A DNA stretch of 64,000 bases, taken from positions 454,135 through 518,134 of the forward strand of contig SSNU01004331.1 in assembly GCA_012064415.1 (NCBI GenBank), read 5' to 3'. The notes beneath the pieces are model-generated. The model made no database searches and had not been told where the DNA came from. It worked only from the letters and a program-made list of their open reading frames with translations. This DNA comes from Gyrodactylus bullatarudis (taxonomy: Eukaryota; Platyhelminthes; Monogenea; Gyrodactylidea; Gyrodactylidae). Positions within the stretch are counted from its first letter, which is position 1; every line of letters starts with the position of its first letter. Made by a program: the position numbers and the translations under genes. Of this stretch, positions 60,501 through 64,000 are shown one piece after another.

Positions 60501-63500
60501 AGAATATCAAGCAATTGGATCAAACTATATATCCAAGAGACAGAGTACATTTATAGAATCAATCATTGGAATGTTAATGTCGAGTTTTTCAGAGAGCAGT
60601 CCGGTTCCAGAATCATAATTATAATCAATTATAAATGAACGGGATAAAACCAGTGATACTGTATATCTTAGGGAAACAAATAAATTTTCCAAGACAAGTC
60701 AACTGAAGTTGATAATCCAATTAGTTCTCAATCTGCAATTAGTCTTGAAATTGTACCCGCTTCATGCCCAGAAACGACTACAGCTAAGGGTGAAAATGCA
60801 AATCAAGAAAAGTCAACGGAAGTTGATAATCAAATTGATACCCAACCTGTAATTATCTCTGAATCCAAAAAGTGTGCAATATAAAAACGAGTGGTCAAAA
60901 GAAAGAGATGTAGCGGGCAGTTACAACTAGATCCCTTTCTCAAGAAAAGACAATGAGCCCAGTGAAACCTTACCCCTCCTCCCTGTGATATTCTTTCAAT
61001 TCCCATTTGTCCAATCAGAGAATTTTTCATTTTTCATCATTGTATGTATAAATATATATCAAGCCGGTGTAAGAGTCTGATGAGAACCGGTGAAATAAAA
61101 GCTTTATTACTCATTATTCACTCGTCTTCAAAATCCTGTAAGAAATGAATATTTCTACTAATTCAAATAAATTTTCGTAGACATATTTTGATTTCATCCT
61201 TGTTAAAAACTTTTTCCTACCCTGTTTATTGAGATTTTGAATGTAGTAAAACTGTTTTTGTATGTGTATAAAATTAGTGTCTCTAGGGAGGGGTTGGATT
61301 GTCTTTAGTTTCATTCACTTTAATGGACGGTGAAATTCTCTTTTACAAACTATCCGCTTAGTCGTGTCTCCATTATGAAATTAAAGAAGAGAATACATTA
61401 CCCTGCGTAGAAAAAGTACACCATTTTTCCTGAGAATTATAAATGATTAAAATTTTAAAGCACGCTATATCTAACCAGGACTACTGCTAAATACACTGCT
61501 GTGTATATTTATTATTATCTATCTATCTATTAATATGATGATACAATAGGCTTTTAGGGGAGATCAAGGTGTATAAACACGATTTATATAGTATTACCAT
61601 CTTTATCACAAACAGAAAATGAAGCTTTTATCTAGCTATTTATCTATTTCACGCCGAGATTTAGTAGTCCAATTTAAAAATGTACCTTTTTGTGCAAATA
61701 GAGTTGAACACTCGAAAATCTAAAAGTGACTCGCCAATGTTGATTTTTTCTGAGCTTTCAAATATGGAAATTCAAAATAAATACTCTAATCCTTTTTTTG
61801 AGATTCAGATGGAAATTTTGTTATACGAATCCCATCTATCAATCTTTAGGCAGAAGTAATATAACTATGAAAAATTCTCGTTTCTATGTAGAATTGTATT
61901 TAGTGCAACAGTCTGGTGATGAAAAATCTCTGTCCAGTACTAATGAAGTACACTTTGATATATTCATATCAACAGAAGAGAAGAATATGCAAGGTGTGTG
62001 TGCAGAGCGAGAGGATTCCCGCCACCTAGACAGAAATTCATGTCTAAGTATTTAATCTTAGTTTTCATTAAAAGGAGGTAAATTTATAACTGATTTAGCA
62101 TTCCACTACAATGTATAAGTAATAATCCACGATATCATGTAACTATGTCACATTACTCTATTTCATTAAAACAATCTCGTTTTACTAAGAATTCTTCCAT
62201 AATTCTACATTAAAGATCCTATTTGATCCTGACAAAGGCTAATTTTCGGTTTTAAGAGACACGAGAGGAATGAGATATTGCATAGTGAGGGGAAAAGAAT
62301 CTTCATTATTACCTAAAATGATTCCAAAATCTGGAATTTTGATTAAGCAAGTTTGTACTTTATTCTGTCCAGTTGTGGGAGGGGAAGTTTCCACTGAAAG
62401 AAGAAAATTATTTCATCTCTCTTTCTCTCTCTCTCTAAAGAAATACTATAGTTAATTGATGGAAACCTTGCATTGGAAAGTAGGTGAAGAGAGAATAAAA
62501 CCAACCATAAAACAAGAAGAATAGAAAAATAGAGGCTAACTAAATCAATCTGAGAGAGAGAGAGTGATAGAGCTCCAAATCTTAGACATTGCACACACAC
62601 TGATCACATTTACTTTTATTTAAAATAAAATTTGAAGATAATAATTAATTGCTGCTTATTATTCGATATTATTTTCTTCATCTTGAAATGTGTAACCCAT
62701 AAAAAGTGTACACTAAGATTATAGAAGAATAATGCTTTCAACTTGGCGCCAACAGTTTTTCATTGAATTTTACGACGACTATTGAAAAATATCTCAAATA
62801 CTTGACCTGCATTTATTAGTGGGGGAGGGGAGAGAGAAAAAACACTTGCCTTTAGTAGCATTTGATATTTGAGGATTCGCTGGATGGGCTTCAACAGGTA
62901 ACTTGTCAGAGGTAATGCGTGTCCCAGGTAGTGCTGACATGAACTCATCATCTCCAGTGTCTTTAGGGACCTTATCCTTGTCAAGTCATCCAGAGCACTT
63001 GTAAAAGAAGTAGATGAGAAAAATTATTGAAAATTCTATCAGCATTATCAGTTATTATGACTTTGTCTAAAAGGAAGAAGTAAATCGAGTATTTAATCTC
63101 TATACATAAAATAACTGTCTCATTAAATGCATACATTTTTTTCAAAAGTTAATCCTACAATACAGGCAAGAGAATTGAGACGGACGAATTATTATTAGAT
63201 TTAAATTAGAGATGTAAAATACTATACTATAAATTATCCACTGTCAGATGATCTCTTCTTATCAATTCTATTCTATTCTCTGTATCATTATTATTATAAA
63301 ATGATCCAGGGAATATGCAGAGAATTTCAACAGCAAAAAAAAGAGCCAGCCTAATGTAAAATCTAATTAGGCATGATTTTTAACAACAAACATGCCAAAC
63401 TAAAGAAGGAGAGACATAAAAATATTCTCATATATACAATAAGTTAAGTGGATCGAATACTCTCAGACAATTGCCAGCCATTGTAATTTCATTTTATTCA

Positions 63501-63783
63501 CTAATTTATTTAATATACAGAATAGAAAAGAGTGGCTTTGCAAAGTTTTATGCTTCTTATTGTTATTTTGGTCCTATTCCAGGACAGTTTATTCCTTTTA
63601 ATATGGCTGGTTATTTGTTTATCTGTTATACGGCTGAAATGAATGAATTTCAAACACACTCACTTTGAATAATGAAGGCATATATCCAGGTAATAACGCT
63701 GAAAGTCCTCTTGATGATCGATAAAGATCCTTGATAACTTGCCAATGTCATTCTTGTCCTGGTTCATCTTTGACAGGATCATT
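48538..63783 (-). CDS. PLEKHG1/2/3-like Rho guanine nucleotide exchange factor (5' end outside window)
   Basis: Nine minus-strand exons keep phase: 63664-63783, 62850-62997, 56997-57042, 50541-50815, 49936-50473, 49640-49903, 49163-49574, a 32-nt microexon 49054-49085, and 48538-48998 with the stop. The DH (Dbl-homology) core SYLLKPIQRILKYQMLLK matches SYLLKPVQRILKYHLLL of PLEKHG proteins. The PH domain (ADFINEKKRMFELMEHL, NTFRMPRKRDRRLVLLFSN, KDMMLVEFIPKNPFTF) and the segment after it (LILDHYDVKIPEHARQLVLNM versus LILENH-AKIPAKAKQAILEM) place it in PLEKHG1-3. The remainder is S/N-rich and disordered. DH-PH proteins activate Rho, Rac or Cdc42 at the membrane. About 13 residues expected between exons 62850 and 57042 are missing, so a small in-frame exon is probably unfound. 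The introns include 5.8- and 6.2-kb ones, a GC-AG intron (donor 62844-62849), and a 32-nt one at 49904-49935. Confidence 0.87.
49904..49935 (-). other. 32-nt GT-AG intron in the PLEKHG-like gene
   Basis: Minus strand starts GTACTT and ends TTTAGATTAG. Unspliced, an in-frame TAG occurs inside it; spliced, phase 1 joins EPSVE to DLSDIDFRCIAIEINEE. Confidence 0.7.
50816..56996. other. Large PLEKHG intron
   Basis: 6.2 kb between phase-matched exons. It is AT-rich and contains the (AC)n tract at 51663 and scattered (TAA)n. The only unusual patch is a CpG-containing stretch at 54990-55270 with a CCAAT-like AACCAATCAAA and an ATG (MEDGKQLAFDF) running into a GTACGT donor-like site. No nested gene can be established. 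Confidence 0.55.
51663..51684. repeat. (AC)n microsatellite
   Basis: Eleven uninterrupted CA units, in an intron of the PLEKHG-like gene. Confidence 0.95.
60037..60262. repeat. Truncated second copy of the 17405 TTAA element
   Basis: Begins TTTAACCCTTCCAGATCCCG and later carries CACGAGTTTGACGAATGATA, GATCTTT, TATTCCAGGAGATTA and TTTCCTATCG in the same order as 17405-17805. The right end is not recognisable. It lies in a PLEKHG intron. Confidence 0.55.
60690..61130 (+). mobile_element. 3' end of an LTR retrotransposon (coding tail, PPT, LTR)
   Basis: An open tail (60691-60882) contains an imperfect duplication (KSTEVDNPISSQ and KSTEVDNQIDTQ) and ends SKKCAI then TAA. Immediately after comes a polypurine tract (AAAAGAAAGAGA, 60897-60908), followed by TGTAGCGGGCAGTTACAAC, the start of the LTR. 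Inside the LTR are a TATA box (61047-61058) and AATAAA (61094-61099); the end is CTCGTCTTCA near 61130. This is the canonical order of the 3' end of a Ty3/BEL-type retroelement. The rest of the element is absent, so it is a truncated fossil in a PLEKHG intron. Confidence 0.6.
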
Positions 63784-64000
63784 CTGACGGAGCGTGAAAA
63801 ATGTAATAATTTAATAAATCATTATAACAACAAGTGGACCAGATGCTTCTCTAGGAATCTAACATCTACATCCTGTATATCCTGTTGAATTTAAAAGTGA
63901 AGTAATTTCACGCATTTCCAATCTGATTGTTGATCATAGGTTAAAGAACTAATTGAAGAACTAATTATAAGTTATTATAGAGTATTATATTAAAGAAGAA
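63784..64000. other. PLEKHG intron running off the right edge
   Basis: No coding sequence is visible. The acceptor at 63784-63786 (CAG on the minus strand, phase 2) shows an upstream exon lies to the right of the window. Confidence 0.6.

Larger units (their letters stand above)
57043..62849. other. Large PLEKHG intron
   Basis: 5.8 kb, holding the truncated TTAA element at 60037, the retroelement tail at 60690-61130, and (TAA)n/(GA)n simple repeats. It may hide one small in-frame exon of about 40 nt completing the DH domain; I could not locate it. Confidence 0.5.

Noticed and set aside
62850..62984. Reading the DH exon through into SVFSLSPPPLINAG instead of a GC donor
   Set aside because: It destroys the DH helix consensus and soon reaches a stop, whereas AAG|GCAAGT is a consensus GC-AG donor.

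Overview
The window is AT-rich, intron-rich nuclear DNA from an animal. It holds ten recognisable spliced or intronless protein genes, none bacterial or viral. The gene set (myosin regulatory light chain, KLHL12-type kelch protein, HPS1, E2F4/5-type factor, PLEKHG-type RhoGEF, GT31 glycosyltransferase) together with short introns and many (GA)n/(TAA)n microsatellites fits an arthropod. A copepod such as a sea louse is my guess, and it is inference only.

Layout. 1-8.5 kb: intron or intergenic DNA with one isolated exon-like stretch (6250-6399) and an LTR-like block (about 8027-8248). 8.5-22.7 kb, minus: nine phase-consistent exons of an F-BAR-like protein whose 3' end lies beyond the left edge. 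26.5-27.2 and 30.0-31.2 kb, minus: a tandem pair of myosin regulatory light chain genes. 32.3-32.7 kb, plus: a five-exon gene for a 44-residue acidic protein ending in a CAAX box. 33.2-38.3 kb, plus: a KLHL12-like protein with a C-terminal extension of about 660 residues. 38.6-40.6 kb, minus: HPS1. 41.2-42.2 kb, plus: a single-exon GT31 glycosyltransferase. 44.3-47.0 kb, minus: an unrecognised 653-residue helical protein. 47.1-48.0 kb, plus: an intronless E2F4/5-like gene. 48.5-63.8 kb, minus: most of a PLEKHG1/2/3-like RhoGEF whose 5' end lies beyond the right edge.

Neighbouring genes are often head-to-head (HPS1/GT31 510 bp apart; unknown gene/E2F 118 bp apart; MLC/CAAX gene 1.1 kb apart) or tail-to-tail (KLHL12/HPS1, E2F/PLEKHG). 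Exon models were built by hand from splice motifs and reading-phase continuity; every exon listed keeps the frame.

The most unusual signal is a set of GT-AG introns only 29-33 nt long in three unrelated genes, alongside an ordinary short class of about 51-65 nt. Other notable points are exon-restricted near-identity between the two MLC genes, microexons of 8, 12, 15 and 32 nt, a GC-AG intron inside the RhoGEF domain, a 68-bp palindrome in an intron, and remnants of LTR, LINE and hairpin/MITE elements. Functions come from remembered family sequences, not from any search.
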